From: Paenibacillus sp. BJ-4
Lineage (GTDB): Bacteria > Bacillota > Bacilli > Paenibacillales > Paenibacillaceae
DNA: 64,000 bases
NCBI RefSeq assembly: GCF_020404765.1
Contig: NZ_JAIVEM010000163.1
Location: 1 to 64,000 of the forward strand
Direction of reading: 5' to 3'
In this document: positions 27,474 to 37,197 of the stretch, piece by piece
Layout of the letters: each line of letters opens with the position of its first letter
Numbering within the stretch: position 1 is the stretch's first letter
Program-made: the position numbers and the translations under genes
The notes under the pieces: model-generated
The model's database searches: none
What the model was told of the DNA's origin: nothing
The model's input: the letters and a program-made list of their open reading frames with translations, nothing else

Positions 27474-27555
27474 GAAAAAAAACCTCTTCCATTCTCGAAG
27501 CAAATGCGAGTCTTGCTTGTGCATTTTATATCGGAAAATAGAAGAGGTTTTTCAG
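27474..27555 (-). terminator. Terminator of the SulP gene
   Basis: aaaacctcttc / gaagaggtttt outer stem with an inner aagcaa/ttgctt stem; T runs on both strands. Confidence 0.65.
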
Positions 27556-27581
27556 TATTCAGCAACAAATCTAGACGAGTG

Positions 27582-29429
27582 CTATCTGCCGCTATTTACA
27601 GATATGGGAACTGCAACGGCTCCATCCGAAAAGGACTTGGATTGTGCGGCCGGCTTATGCAATCCTGCCCCTGCTTGTTGTTCTTGCGATCTGCCACACA
27701 GTGTGGTACATTCCCGAAAAGCCATTTGCCTGCACCCGGAGCATTTCTTCTGATTCACCAGTGCAAGGGCTGCTGTAATCGCTTCTCCGGTGTGTTCGAA
27801 AAAATGCTCTTGTCCAATCATGTCGTAGCATCCGGTTTTCTGTAGTAATGCCTGCGGTTGAGGCTGAAGTCCGGACACAAGCACTGTCCCGCCAAACTGT
27901 CGGTATTTCTGAATTAATGCGGTAAAATTGGCTTCTCCCGTCATGTCCATAAAAGGGACCTTACCCATCCGCAGCAGCAAAATCCCTTGTTGGCGATCAG
28001 CCTTGCCCCCCATTCCTGAGCTTTCCAATACAGAAGCTGCGCCGAAAAACAGCGGACCTTCCACATTATAAATTGCTACCTGTGGGCAATCATGCTGCTC
28101 TGTGACCATATGTGCGCCGACTTTTTCATGTTTTACAGAAGGATCAGGCAGTACCTTATTCACCGAAAGTGTACTGCTCATACGTTTGACAAACAGCACC
28201 ACCGCTAAAACCAGCCCCACCTCAACAGCTGTTGTCAGCGTCGTAAAAACCGTCAGCAGAAAGGTAACAACCAGCACGATAGAATCCGCTGTCCGTGTCT
28301 TGAGAATATGTGCAAAATGCTTGCGCTCACTCATATTCCAGGCCACGATCATCAATACCGGAGCCATACTTGCCAACGGAATATTGGATGCATAAGGAGC
28401 AAAAAGCACCAGAATGAGGAACACAACGAGCCCATGCACGATGCCTGACATAGGAGAAACAGCACCGTTGCGGATATTTGTGGCGGTGCGGGCAATTGCG
28501 CCGGTCGCAGGAATGCCACCAAACAGCGGTGTCAACAAATTAGCTATCCCTTGTCCAACCAGTTCGCGATTGCTGTTATGCTTTGTACCCGTCATTCCGT
28601 CAGCTACCACTGCTGATAGCAGAGATTCAATAGCACCCAGCATCGCAATTACGAGTGCCGGTGGCAGTAGCTTCACGATCAAGTCCCAAGTCAGCGCTGG
28701 AATATGCAGTTCAGGCAAAGAAGCAGGAATGGCCCCATAAGCAGAGCCGATCGTAGCCACCTGCCCCGGAAAAAGCCAAGCGGCCATCAATGTTGACAAG
28801 AGTAAGCCGACCAGTGAACCCGGTACCTTGGGCCACTTTTTAGGCACCCAAATCAGGGCAGCGAGACAGATACAAGCCGTCAGAATGCTATACACATTCA
28901 GTGAAGGCAAACGATGGATCAGCTCTGCCATGGAAGGCAAAAAAGTTTCATGCCGCTCTACCCCGCGCAAGCCGAGAAAGTTGGCAATCTGACCGCTGAA
29001 GATCGTTACGGCGATCCCCGCCGTAAACCCAATAGTTACCGGCTTGGGAATAAACTTGATCAATGCACCCAGCCTTAGCACGCCCATTAAGACGAGTATA
29101 ATCCCCGCCATAAAACCGGCTATGAGTAAATTTTCATAACCGTATTGCATGACAATAGCGAGCAAAATGGGAATAAACGCGCCTGTAGGTCCACCAATCT
29201 GGAATTTGGACCCTCCCAGCAGCGAAACCAAAATTCCTGCCACTATGGTTGTATACAGCCCATATTCCGGCTTTACCCCTGATGCAATGGCAAACGCCAT
29301 GCCAAGCGGAATCGCCACAATCGCTACAATACACCCGGAAATCAGATCCTTTCGCAAAGCCCCTGCATTATAGCCCTCGAACCTTCCTATCCACTTCATC
29401 CCTGTAACCCTTCTTTTCTGTAATAGCAT
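27582..29429 (-). CDS. SulP family inorganic anion transporter with STAS domain
   Basis: A 615-aa SLC26/SulP protein: a membrane part with about 12 helices (residues 25-420; GGPTGAFIPILLAI and GMTGTKHNSNRELVGQGIAN are typical) followed by a STAS domain (about 450-550). The family moves sulfate, bicarbonate or similar anions; the substrate cannot be told from sequence. Its ATG overlaps the arsR stop (TAATG), so translation is probably coupled; MKWIGRF at 29399 behind AAGAAGGG is an alternative start. The C-terminal 60 residues contain a Cys-rich CSGCRQMAFRECTTLC patch that is not a usual part of SulP. Confidence 0.85.
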   Translation of the reverse strand: MLLQKRRVTGMKWIGRFEGYNAGALRKDLISGCIVAIVAIPLGMAFAIASGVKPEYGLYTTIVAGILVSLLGGSKFQIGGPTGAFIPILLAIVMQYGYENLLIAGFMAGIILVLMGVLRLGALIKFIPKPVTIGFTAGIAVTIFSGQIANFLGLRGVERHETFLPSMAELIHRLPSLNVYSILTACICLAALIWVPKKWPKVPGSLVGLLLSTLMAAWLFPGQVATIGSAYGAIPASLPELHIPALTWDLIVKLLPPALVIAMLGAIESLLSAVVADGMTGTKHNSNRELVGQGIANLLTPLFGGIPATGAIARTATNIRNGAVSPMSGIVHGLVVFLILVLFAPYASNIPLASMAPVLMIVAWNMSERKHFAHILKTRTADSIVLVVTFLLTVFTTLTTAVEVGLVLAVVLFVKRMSSTLSVNKVLPDPSVKHEKVGAHMVTEQHDCPQVAIYNVEGPLFFGAASVLESSGMGGKADRQQGILLLRMGKVPFMDMTGEANFTALIQKYRQFGGTVLVSGLQPQPQALLQKTGCYDMIGQEHFFEHTGEAITAALALVNQKKCSGCRQMAFRECTTLCGRSQEQQAGAGLHKPAAQSKSFSDGAVAVPISVNSGR

Positions 29430-29758
29430 TACTTCTCGTTACGTATACCTTCCAGCAACGAAATAGCCTCAACCAAATGATTGTCAAAAATCCGCCGCGC
29501 CACCGCAAGCAGCTCCGTCAAAAGCGGGTCACGCAATGAGTACACGACCGTTGTTCCTTCCTTGAAGCTGTTTACCAAATTTTTGGCCCGCAAAACGGCC
29601 AATTGCTGCGACACGGCAGAACCTTCGGAACCGAGAGCAGTCTGCAGCTCGTTCACATTCCGCTCTCCTTCACTCAGCACCTCCAAAATGCGGATGCGCA
29701 GAGGGTGAGCCAATGCTTTGAAAAAGTCGGCCTTAAACTTCTGGAGATCTCCTTCCAT
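29429..29758 (-). CDS. ArsR/SmtB-family transcriptional regulator
   Basis: A 109-aa winged-helix protein (FKALAHPLRIRILEVLSEGE, NVNELQTAL, SAVSQQLAVLRAKNLV, EGTTVVYSLRDP). Start at ATG 29758 near GGAG; a longer start at 29782 is possible. It lacks the ELCVCDL metal-binding motif of ArsR proper, so it may sense something else. It is directly coupled to the SulP gene and probably controls it; both run in the same direction from a shared promoter. Confidence 0.82.
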   Translation of the reverse strand: MEGDLQKFKADFFKALAHPLRIRILEVLSEGERNVNELQTALGSEGSAVSQQLAVLRAKNLVNSFKEGTTVVYSLRDPLLTELLAVARRIFDNHLVEAISLLEGIRNEK

Positions 29759-29920
29759 GCTTGCTCCATCCCCCTCATACAAATTGTCCTGTAAACAATC
29801 AACAATATCTGAATATTTGAATATTTAGTACAATAACAGCTTTGGGCCAATTGAACTATGATGTTACTCACACTTCACTATGAATAAAGTCATATCTTTC
29901 CATGCTTCTGCCTTTCAGGG

Positions 29921-29950
29921 TTGACAGCTTCCACAGGTTTCCATTAACAT
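29921..29950 (+). promoter_or_regulatory. Promoter of the rtcB leader transcript
   Basis: A consensus TTGACA (29921-29926), an 18-nt spacer and TAACAT (29945-29950) point to a start near 29957, about 350 bp before rtcB. Confidence 0.5.
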
Positions 29951-29956
29951 AGCAAT

Positions 29957-30239
29957 TAACTTTAAGAAAAGGGGGCCGACAGACATGACTGTGCTTTACA
30001 TGATAACGACAGTTAGACAGCATGATACAACCACATATTTGAATTTTCGTCTCATCGGCCCCGTTCGGGCGACATGATGGGTGACATTGCGCTGTCTGAC
30101 GGCGTGATTAGCCAGGCTTTTTTATTTTTTATGCTATTGGAAGAATAGGTTATTTTACGTATTTATGATGTACAGATCATAAATGTAATGACACTTTCGG
30201 TGCAGGAAGCCGTAGACGACAAGTCTGCGGCTTTTTTTG
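29957..30239 (+). ncRNA. Structured leader RNA or small RNA upstream of rtcB
   Basis: The stretch runs from a good promoter to a strong terminator. GGGGCCGA near 29972 pairs with TCGGCCCC at 30055-30062. Inside, ACTGT/ACAGT (about 29987 and 30008) and AGACAGC/GCTGTCT (about 30014 and 30091) cannot form at the same time, as in switching leaders. Two tiny overlapping ORFs (29985-30077, 30 codons; 30074-30148, 24 codons, joined ATGA) also fit here, so a leader-peptide function is an alternative. No known riboswitch consensus was recognised. Confidence 0.4.
30207..30239 (+). terminator. Intrinsic terminator inside the rtcB leader
   Basis: An 11-bp stem (aagccgtagac / gtctgcggctt with one G-U) is followed by seven T, then G and more T. 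It lies upstream of rtcB and after a strong promoter, so it either ends a small RNA or attenuates rtcB. Confidence 0.8.
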
Positions 30240-30304
30240 TTTTTTCAAATCCATTTATGCAGGATTTTATTCATTTACATGAAGAAGGGAACTACACCAA
30301 TTAT

Positions 30305-31762
30305 ATGAATATACAACATACCCAAGACTCGTCCTTCCAAGAAGGGCCATATAGCCATCTGATGAAGCTTCCGGCAGGTGATTTGACCGTATATGCTTCT
30401 CAGCAACTTTTCTCCTCACTGGATTACAAGGTGTTCGAGATGGCTAATAACAATTTACAAATTCCAGGTATCCGCTATATGGGATACACACCAGATGTAC
30501 ATGTAGGCGTCGGAACCTGCATCGGTACGACTGCTGTATGGGGAATGGAGGACGGCTATGTATCTCCCTCCATCGTCGGTAGCGATATTGGTTGCGGCAT
30601 GCGTGTGCACCTGACCAATCTGCACAAGGATGCCCTAAAGGAAACGAAGCTGCGCCGCAAGCTGGTCAAGACCATCGACAAATACCTGCCGATGGAGGCT
30701 CACCAGCGCGGACATTATTCGGATATTCGACTGGAGCATATTGTACGCAAGGGTTTGCACGGCTTACCCAACAAATATATTCCGGATAGCTACACTCCTA
30801 AGAAATCCACCTCACTCACCCATGTAGAACACAGTAAGTTCTCCCTTGACGAAGAGGTACTGAATCTCGTCGAAGATCGTACGTGGCACCGAGCTCACCG
30901 ACAGCTTGGCACGCTAGGCGGCGGCAATCATTTCGTCGAAATACAGGCGATTGAAATTGCGGAAGAAAACCGCGAAACAGCCGAAGCCTGGGGCATGTTT
31001 GACGGTCAGGTGGCCGTAATGATCCATTCCGGATCACGTGCTTGGGGTGGAGCCATCAGCCAGACCAGCTCGTCTGCCATTGCCAAGGCAATGGGCCGTC
31101 TCGGACTCGGCACCTCCGACCCAAGACTGGTATTCGCACCGCTGGATCATCCCGAGGCTGTACATTACGTTGATATGATGTATTCTGCGCTGAACTATGC
31201 CGTGGTGAATCGGCATCTGATCGCCTATTCCGTACGTGAAGCCTTCCGCGATGTCTTTGGTACAAAGTGCGAGTTGCGTACCTTGTACGATCTGATGCAC
31301 AATTATGCTTGGAAGGAATCTCATCCGGAGCATGGCAGCGTGTTCGTACATCGTAAAGGTGCTACACGTGCACTCCCCGCAAGTCATCCCGACAATCCGC
31401 GAGCCTATCAGACAACCGGGCATCCCGCCCTGATTCCAGGCTCTATGGGTACAGCCTCTTATATTATGGTGGGTTTGCCGGGCGGTCAGGATAACTACCA
31501 CTCCATTTGCCATGGAGCGGGCCGTATTCGTTCACGTTCTGCGACCAAACGGCTCGTTAGTGTAGATGATTTTGCCGGAGCGTTGGGTGTAGGGACAGAC
31601 GATGAGATTGTGGTTAATCAGGCATCGCTGGAAAGCATTCTCGACGAATCTCCGCAAGCCTACAAAAATGTAGATGATATTATTGAAAGTGTCACCGGGG
31701 CAGGACTCGCAGCTGTTGTAGCCAAATGCAAGCCGCTGGCCGCCCTGAAAGGAGCCAAATAA
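30305..31762 (+). CDS. rtcB: RtcB-family RNA ligase
   Basis: RtcB joins 2',3'-cyclic-phosphate and 5'-OH RNA ends with GTP and Mn. The 485-aa protein has GSDIGCGMR (metal-binding C97), [21 protein letters not shown] and HGAGRIRSR (guanylated His). The usual DAHQGYG block is replaced by TPDVHVGVG, marking a divergent branch. The start is uncertain: MNIQHTQ at 30305 is favoured because the terminator at 30207-30239 excludes the longer frame, but no strong ribosome site is visible. The AAA ATPase gene begins two bases after its stop, so they act together. Confidence 0.85.
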   Translation: MNIQHTQDSSFQEGPYSHLMKLPAGDLTVYASQQLFSSLDYKVFEMANNNLQIPGIRYMGYTPDVHVGVGTCIGTTAVWGMEDGYVSPSIVGSDIGCGMRVHLTNLHKDALKETKLRRKLVKTIDKYLPMEAHQRGHYSDIRLEHIVRKGLHGLPNKYIPDSYTPKKSTSLTHVEHSKFSLDEEVLNLVEDRTWHRAHRQLGTLGGGNHFVEIQAIEIAEENRETAEAWGMFDGQVAVMIHSGSRAWGGAISQTSSSAIAKAMGRLGLGTSDPRLVFAPLDHPEAVHYVDMMYSALNYAVVNRHLIAYSVREAFRDVFGTKCELRTLYDLMHNYAWKESHPEHGSVFVHRKGATRALPASHPDNPRAYQTTGHPALIPGSMGTASYIMVGLPGGQDNYHSICHGAGRIRSRSATKRLVSVDDFAGALGVGTDDEIVVNQASLESILDESPQAYKNVDDIIESVTGAGLAAVVAKCKPLAALKGAK

Positions 31763-31763
31763 T

Positions 31764-33044
31764 TTGAGTATAGACATCCCTGCTATTTACCAATTTGATG
31801 AACATACAGATGGGCGTATTACCGGCTATGCTGCTTATGCCCGTCTGATCGACGGCATCAGCGAAGCATTATATAATCGCTATGGCGTAAAATATGAGCT
31901 GTATGCCAGCGACGATCCCAATATTGAGTATTGGGACTTGCTGGAGGAGGACATTCGTTCAGGCAGCCCGGAGCTGGAGCATGTGGCGCGGGTCTTTGAT
32001 CGTTTGGAGGAACGCACCATCCAATATGACGATGACGGTCTGACTCCAGAATACGGCGTGCATCTGTCGATGCGTAATAATGTGTTCGCCTATCCCAAGT
32101 GGGGCATCGCGCTGGCGCGGGTTCCCTTCTTTCGTGAGAATGGCGTATATAATGAAGATTACGTATTTGCGATAGGCGATCAGGAGCTGCAAGGCTTCCT
32201 CGCGGGAGTACGCGGTCGTGAACGCAAGCAAAATATGAAGCGGGTGACCGTTTTTACCGATACAAGCCGTGGGCTTTCCCGGCAGGCAGAACCCATTACC
32301 CGAGCGATTACGCGGGAAGACGTTATATTAAAAGCCGAAATCAAGCGAGATATTTTCCGTTCACTCGATCAGTTTTTTGAAGCAGATCGTACCTTCTATC
32401 AGACTTTTAATATTCCTTACAAACGCGGTATTCTACTGTACGGTCATCCAGGCAATGGCAAAACGACGCTTGTAAAATCGATTGCGAGCAGTGTACCGGG
32501 ACCAGCCGCCTATTGGCAAATTACGGAGTACACAACCAGTGAATCGGTCAAAGAGGTGTTCGAGGCGGCTACTCGTCTGGCTCCGATGGTGCTGGTCATT
32601 GAGGACATTGATTCCATGCCGCAAGAGGTTCGTTCCTTTTTCCTGAATACGCTTGATGGTGCTACCTCCAAGGAAGGCATTTTCCTGATCGGAACGACCA
32701 ATTATCCTGAGAAAATTGATCCCGGTCTGATGAACCGGGCAGGGCGTTTCGACCGGGCCTATGAAATCAGTCTGCCTGACGAAGCGCTGCGATTAGCGTA
32801 TCTCAAGCTGCGTAACTTCCTTGTTTTTACAGGAGAAGCAGGTACGCAGAAGGCAGCGGCGTTAACCGACGGCTTTTCGCTGGCTCAGCTCGGAGAGCTG
32901 TATGTCAGCGCTGCGCTGGAATGGCACGAGCATGGAAAAGCAGATATCGAGCTGATTATTAAAGACATGCGGAGCGAGTTGGATAAGAGCCGCAAGCAGG
33001 ACTGGTTAAAAAATGCGGCCGAAGGGCGAGTTGGATTCTTCTGA
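31764..33044 (+). CDS. AAA ATPase partner of RtcB
   Basis: A 426-aa protein with a TTG start at 31764, ten bases after AAAGGAG at the end of rtcB. The N-terminal 200 residues match nothing I know. The AAA module follows: Walker [10 protein letters not shown] (227-235), Walker B VLVIEDID (276-283), sensor GTTNYPE and arginine finger RAGRFDR. The one-base gap to rtcB indicates an operon and a shared task, for example remodelling RNA or protein substrates of the ligase; this is inference. I know no Firmicutes pathway with this exact pair. Confidence 0.85.
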   Translation: MSIDIPAIYQFDEHTDGRITGYAAYARLIDGISEALYNRYGVKYELYASDDPNIEYWDLLEEDIRSGSPELEHVARVFDRLEERTIQYDDDGLTPEYGVHLSMRNNVFAYPKWGIALARVPFFRENGVYNEDYVFAIGDQELQGFLAGVRGRERKQNMKRVTVFTDTSRGLSRQAEPITRAITREDVILKAEIKRDIFRSLDQFFEADRTFYQTFNIPYKRGILLYGHPGNGKTTLVKSIASSVPGPAAYWQITEYTTSESVKEVFEAATRLAPMVLVIEDIDSMPQEVRSFFLNTLDGATSKEGIFLIGTTNYPEKIDPGLMNRAGRFDRAYEISLPDEALRLAYLKLRNFLVFTGEAGTQKAAALTDGFSLAQLGELYVSAALEWHEHGKADIELIIKDMRSELDKSRKQDWLKNAAEGRVGFF

Positions 33045-33123
33045 TTTATCCTTTCATTTCCTTATAAATCAATTTATGGTATGTTTATAAACAATAAAGT
33101 ATCGAAAGGGTGACCTTAAGCCA

Positions 33124-33135
33124 ATGATCTACTAA
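33124..33135 (+). CDS. Three-codon leader peptide (Met-Ile-Tyr) of the efflux-pump attenuator
   Basis: ATG ATC TAC TAA follows AAAGGGTGA with 10-13 nt spacing. The stop codon forms the first bases of the anti-antiterminator stem (33133-33144). A ribosome held on this uORF would keep that stem open. Such a 3-aa uORF is known from Listeria lmo0919. Confidence 0.55.
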   Translation: MIY

Positions 33136-33304
33136 TCCTATTCCACCAAAGAAAAAAATCGTAATCTTACGAATTTTCTGGATAGGATTAGTGTAGGCTT
33201 TGGGTATTAACGATAAGAGCATTGCTTCTTTGACGGGAGCAGTGTATCTTCTTGTTCGTACGTCTACCTCCTATCCAGAAATCAATGGATAAGGAGGTTT
33301 TTTT
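33133..33304 (+). promoter_or_regulatory. Ribosome-mediated transcription attenuator of the MFS pump gene
   Basis: Three competing helices are visible. P1: TAATCCTATTCC (33133-33144) with GGATAGGATTA (33180-33190), enclosing a CGTAA/TTACG hairpin. Antiterminator: TCTGGATAGGA (33177-33187) with TCCTATCCAGA (33269-33279), 11 perfect pairs. Terminator: ACCTCCTATCC (33266-33276) with GGATAAGGAGGT (33287-33298) plus seven T. The terminator also hides the pump's GGAGG. Ribosome stalling on the uORF would block P1, free the antiterminator and switch the pump on. Confidence 0.8.
33266..33304 (+). terminator. Attenuator terminator and SD-sequestering hairpin
   Basis: The stem ACCTCCTATCC / GGATAAGGAGGT has one bulge and is followed by TTTTTTT, ending three bases before the ATG of the MFS gene. 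Confidence 0.88.
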
Positions 33305-33306
33305 GC

Positions 33307-34464
33307 ATGAAAAGAATACTTGGCATCCTAATGATTAATATCTTCATCGTTATGGTGGGCGTTGGTTTAATTACCCCCATCCTGCCGGAACTGATCATTG
33401 AATTTGGTGCCAGTGGGCAGGCGATCGGTTTATTGGTAGCAGCCTATGGCATAACGCAATTCCTGCTCTCTCCCCTGACTGGACAGCTGTCTGATCGATA
33501 TGGGAGAAAAGTTTTTATCGTCGTAGGTGTCATTGTTTTTGCTGTGGCTAAATTTATCTTTGCTGTTGGAGATGAGCTGTGGATGCTGTATACCTCTAGA
33601 CTTCTGGAAGGAGTGGCAGCAGCCCTGATTGTTCCACCCATGATGGCATATGTAGCGGATATTACAACAACCGAAGAACGCGCCAAAGGGAACAGCCTGC
33701 TCGCCGCAGCCATGTCATTCGGATTTGTTATTGGACCTGGACTGGGTGGTCTTCTTGCAGGATATGGAACGAGAGTGCCGCTTTACGCAGCGACAGGTGC
33801 TGCTATAGCTGCTGTTATTTTTTCAGTGTTTTGTTTGCCAGAAAGTTTATCGAAAGAGCAAATGAAAGCAGCGCGGGCAAGAATGATTCAGAAGGAATCT
33901 ATTTATAAACAATACGCGAGATCGTTGAAGTCAAAATATACGATGCTCTTTGTACTTGTCCTGGTGATGACCTTTGGACTCGCTAACTTTGAATCTGTTC
34001 TTGGTTTATATGTAACGAACCGTTTTCAATTTTCACCGCAACATATTGCTGTCATTCTGACCGCAGGTGCTGTGATCGGAGTCGGTATGCAAGCATTAGT
34101 TGTTGCTAAGATAATCAATAAGTTTGGTGAAAAAAGGGTGATCAAAGGATCGCTTCTTTTCACCTCAGTTGCTTATATTTTATTTCTTTTCGCCAAAGAT
34201 TTTTGGAGTATCTTCCTTGTCACTTCCCTTATTTTCTTTGCCACAGCTATGCTTCGTCCAGCTCTTAATACACAATTATCGAAGATGGCAGGGAATGAGC
34301 AAGGATATGTAGCCGGTATGAATAATGCCTATATGAGTGTCGGGAATATTTTAGGCCCCACTCTAGCAGGATTTTTATTTGATACAAATATGTTTGCTCC
34401 ATTCATAGCAGGCTGCTGTATTCTGTTGATTATTTTTTTACTTACATTAAAATTGAATAAATGA
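33307..34464 (+). CDS. MFS multidrug efflux pump, Bmr/NorA-like
   Basis: A 385-aa protein with 12 transmembrane helices. It carries motif A GQLSDRYGRKV between helices 2 and 3 and motif C GPGLGGLLAG in helix 5, as in drug-proton antiporters. Overall it resembles B. subtilis Bmr (for example LSKMAGNEQGYVAGMNNAYMSVGN). ATG 33307 lies nine bases after a GGAGG that is buried in the attenuator stem. Expression should be induced by ribosome-targeting drugs, given the leader; the true substrates are unknown. Confidence 0.9.
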   Translation: MKRILGILMINIFIVMVGVGLITPILPELIIEFGASGQAIGLLVAAYGITQFLLSPLTGQLSDRYGRKVFIVVGVIVFAVAKFIFAVGDELWMLYTSRLLEGVAAALIVPPMMAYVADITTTEERAKGNSLLAAAMSFGFVIGPGLGGLLAGYGTRVPLYAATGAAIAAVIFSVFCLPESLSKEQMKAARARMIQKESIYKQYARSLKSKYTMLFVLVLVMTFGLANFESVLGLYVTNRFQFSPQHIAVILTAGAVIGVGMQALVVAKIINKFGEKRVIKGSLLFTSVAYILFLFAKDFWSIFLVTSLIFFATAMLRPALNTQLSKMAGNEQGYVAGMNNAYMSVGNILGPTLAGFLFDTNMFAPFIAGCCILLIIFLLTLKLNK

Positions 34465-34466
34465 GT

Positions 34467-34526
34467 AAAAGGCAGCTACTGGTGCGAGGCTTTATTTTTC
34501 AATGCCCGGCTGTAGCTGCCTTTTTA
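34467..34526 (+). terminator. Bidirectional terminator between MFS pump and ABC importer
   Basis: aaaaggcagctac / gtagctgcctttt with T runs on both strands. Confidence 0.8.
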
Positions 34527-34567
34527 TTCAGTCTAATCGCTTATATTTAATAAACACCCTAATTCCT

Positions 34568-35320
34568 TTATTCCGCTTCCCCGCTCAAACGATTCAAAAA
34601 CTGAATAGCTCGTGGACTGGTGGGATGCTCCAGAACCTCATGCGGCGTACCCTGCTCAACGATTACACCCTGATCCATCAAAATTACATGGTCCGCGACC
34701 TCGGCTGCAAATTTCATTTCATGTGTGACAATGACCATGGTCATCCCTTCGGCAGCCAGCTGCTTCATAACCTTGAGCACCTCGCCTACCAACTCGGGAT
34801 CAAGCGCGGAGGTCGGCTCGTCGAACAAGAGTACCTCAGGTTCGACCGCCATTGCCCGGGCAATACCGACACGTTGCTGCTGTCCTCCCGACAACTGATG
34901 CGGATAGGATTCCGCTTTATCAGCCAGTCCTACCTTGTTAAGCAACTCCAATGCACGTTTACGCGCCTCGTCCTTGCTCTTTTTCTGAACCGTGACTTGT
35001 CCCTCCATCACATTTTGTACTGCTGTCATATGCGGGAAGAGGTTGTAGGATTGAAATACCATCCCTGTCCGCTTACGCAGCGCCAAAATATTTTCTTGCC
35101 GGAGCTTCGTTCCTTTGGCAAAATTCAGTGCAATATCCCCTACTTGGATCTCTCCCTGGTCAGGAACCTCCAGCAAATTCAAACAGCGCAGAAGCGTTGT
35201 TTTTCCAGAGCCGGACGGGCCGATAATTACAAGCACCTTCCCTTTACCCAACGTAACGTTAACACCCTTAAGCACTTCCAGCGAGCCGAACGATTTGTGT
35301 ATATTCCGAATTTGGATCAC
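34568..35320 (-). CDS. Amino-acid ABC importer ATP-binding protein
   Basis: A 250-aa ATPase of the polar amino-acid uptake family: Walker [11 protein letters not shown]-loop [10 protein letters not shown], signature [15 protein letters not shown], Walker [15 protein letters not shown]. The start is GTG 35320, nine bases after AAAGGAG. It lies 14 bp after the permease gene, in the order binding protein, permease, ATPase. Sequence type is close to TcyC/TcyN cystine or glutamine carriers; substrate not determined. Confidence 0.9.
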   Translation of the reverse strand: MIQIRNIHKSFGSLEVLKGVNVTLGKGKVLVIIGPSGSGKTTLLRCLNLLEVPDQGEIQVGDIALNFAKGTKLRQENILALRKRTGMVFQSYNLFPHMTAVQNVMEGQVTVQKKSKDEARKRALELLNKVGLADKAESYPHQLSGGQQQRVGIARAMAVEPEVLLFDEPTSALDPELVGEVLKVMKQLAAEGMTMVIVTHEMKFAAEVADHVILMDQGVIVEQGTPHEVLEHPTSPRAIQFLNRLSGEAE

Positions 35321-35334
35321 CGGTACAATCTCCT

Positions 35335-36003
35335 TTATCTAACGGAAAACCGGCTCAGACGCTTTTCCAGGTAATTTTGCAGCACAGTCAAAATGGTGCT
35401 AAACAGCAGGTAAATAACTCCCGCCTCGGTATATACCAATAACGGTTCATACGTGGTGGCTACAATCTGGTTAGCCGTTCTGAACATTTCCACATAAGTG
35501 ATGGTCGCAGCTAGTGAAGTATCCTTCACCAAGCTGATGAATGAATTAGCCAACGGAGGTACAGACACGCGAGCCGCCTGCGGAAGCACGATACGGCGCA
35601 GCACTTGCCAGCGCGTCATCCCCAAGGAGTAGCCAGCCTCCCATTGACCTTCCTGAATGGATATAATAGCTGCACGCATAATTTCCGATCCGTAGGCCCC
35701 TACGCTGAGCGTAAAGCCGATCACTGAGGCAATGAACGGGTCCAGCGTAATACCGACGGAAGGTAAACCGTAGAAAATAATATACAATTGTACCAGTAAA
35801 GGCGTTCCCCGAATCACCCATACATAGAAGCCGGAAATCAGCTTGAGTATTCTCCATCTGGACAATCGAGCCAGCGCTGTAATCAGTGCCAGCACGAGAC
35901 CCAAAGCAAAGGAGATCAGGGTAAGCGGAATCGTAAAAGAAACCCCTGCTTTTAGCAGAGGCAATAATGAATCCATAATGATTTGTATCTGGCGTTCATC
36001 CAT
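35335..36003 (-). CDS. Amino-acid ABC importer permease
   Basis: A 222-aa protein with five hydrophobic segments and the EAA loop [22 protein letters not shown] that contacts the ATPase. It belongs to the HisM/GlnP permease family. ATG 36003 was chosen for AAAGGA 11 bases upstream; MSAQ at 36015 lies too close to that site. Middle gene of a three-gene importer operon. Confidence 0.9.
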   Translation of the reverse strand: MDERQIQIIMDSLLPLLKAGVSFTIPLTLISFALGLVLALITALARLSRWRILKLISGFYVWVIRGTPLLVQLYIIFYGLPSVGITLDPFIASVIGFTLSVGAYGSEIMRAAIISIQEGQWEAGYSLGMTRWQVLRRIVLPQAARVSVPPLANSFISLVKDTSLAATITYVEMFRTANQIVATTYEPLLVYTEAGVIYLLFSTILTVLQNYLEKRLSRFSVR

Positions 36004-36045
36004 TTGTGCAGACATCCTTTAAAAAGATAGGTTTGTGAATCATTA

Positions 36046-36897
36046 TTACTTAGATACGTCGGCTCCAAAATATTTCTCGGAAATTTTCAGGTACGTACCA
36101 TCGGCCTTCATGTCAGCCAGCGCTTTATTTACTGCCTTGATCAAATCTTCGCTGCCTTTATTGAAAACAGCTGCGCTATGTGAAGCGTCAGCAGACTCAT
36201 CCACCTTTTTGATAGGAGCATCAGGCTTTTGCTTTTTCAAATCGAGATAGGATAATCCGTCATTGACGGTTGCATCCACCCGTTTGGATGTCAGCAGGTC
36301 AATAGCTTGGTTGAATCCTTCCGTTGCTACAATTTCCGCACCGTTGCTTTTCGCGATTTGAGTCAGGTTACTGGTCAGGGATTGCCCGGACTTTTTACCT
36401 TTTAGATCAGCAAATTTTTTGATGTCCGTATTATCTTCGCTCACGATCAGAACTGCCTTGGAGACAATGTATGGATCGGAGAAATCATATTTTTGCTTGC
36501 GCTCATCTGTAATGGACACTTCATTGAATACCGTGTCGAACCGCTTGGAGTTCAATCCCGCGAAGATACCGTCCCATTGTGTCTCGATAAACTCCGGTTG
36601 GACACCCAGACGTTTACTCACTTCAGTCGCAATATCGACGTCAAAGCCTGTCAATTTGCCAGCAGCATCATGGTAGGTAAACGGAGCATAGGTACCTTCT
36701 GTGCCGATTCTCAGCTTGCCGCTCGCTTTTACAGATTCAAGCGTAGCTGTAGCGGTTGTATCTGCTTTTCCATTGTTAGATCCGGTATCTCCGGTCGCTG
36801 CATTATTCGTATTAGCGCCTTTATCAGTGTTACCGCAGGCCGAAACCAGCAAAGCCATTACGATAAGTACAATCGGCAAAAAGTTAAATTTTTTCAT
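36046..36897 (-). CDS. Amino-acid ABC importer substrate-binding lipoprotein
   Basis: A 283-aa family-3 solute-binding protein. It has a lipoprotein signal with lipobox LVSACG near residues 17-22, a Thr/Asn/Gly-rich linker to residue 50, then the domain starting GKLRIGTEGTYAPFTYHD with the D-V-D-I segment (GFDVDIATEVSKRLG). ATG 36897 gives the normal signal peptide; an 11-codon longer start is less likely. First gene of the operon; substrate likely cystine or another polar amino acid. Confidence 0.88.
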   Translation of the reverse strand: MKKFNFLPIVLIVMALLVSACGNTDKGANTNNAATGDTGSNNGKADTTATATLESVKASGKLRIGTEGTYAPFTYHDAAGKLTGFDVDIATEVSKRLGVQPEFIETQWDGIFAGLNSKRFDTVFNEVSITDERKQKYDFSDPYIVSKAVLIVSEDNTDIKKFADLKGKKSGQSLTSNLTQIAKSNGAEIVATEGFNQAIDLLTSKRVDATVNDGLSYLDLKKQKPDAPIKKVDESADASHSAAVFNKGSEDLIKAVNKALADMKADGTYLKISEKYFGADVSK

Positions 36898-37197
36898 GTT
36901 AACCACACTCTTTTCCTTTTTCTTGATCACCTAGCACGGGACTGGCTCATTGAATAGTACATCATTCATTTTTGTACGTCAATGCTTTTATCCAATAATC
37001 CCTATGCAAAAGGTAAGTTATATCATATTTGTACTCCAAAGCTCATCCTAGGTTGACTCATTCAGAAGCAAGCTATTCATGTACACAGCTAGCACAGCAA
37101 CTTTCTCTGTACCTTTACGCTCGTGGTTTCGTATAATAGGTTTCAATATGACGTTTAGTCCTATTTGTATTTTACGAACCACTAATGGAGTGTGATT

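Noticed and set aside
30188-30304. N-terminal extension of RtcB to 30188
   Set aside because: It would translate through the strong terminator hairpin and its U tract and lacks a ribosome site.
33061-33306. T-box or metabolite riboswitch before the MFS pump
   Set aside because: No T-box sequence or known aptamer consensus is present; the uORF and competing helices explain the region better as ribosome-mediated attenuation.
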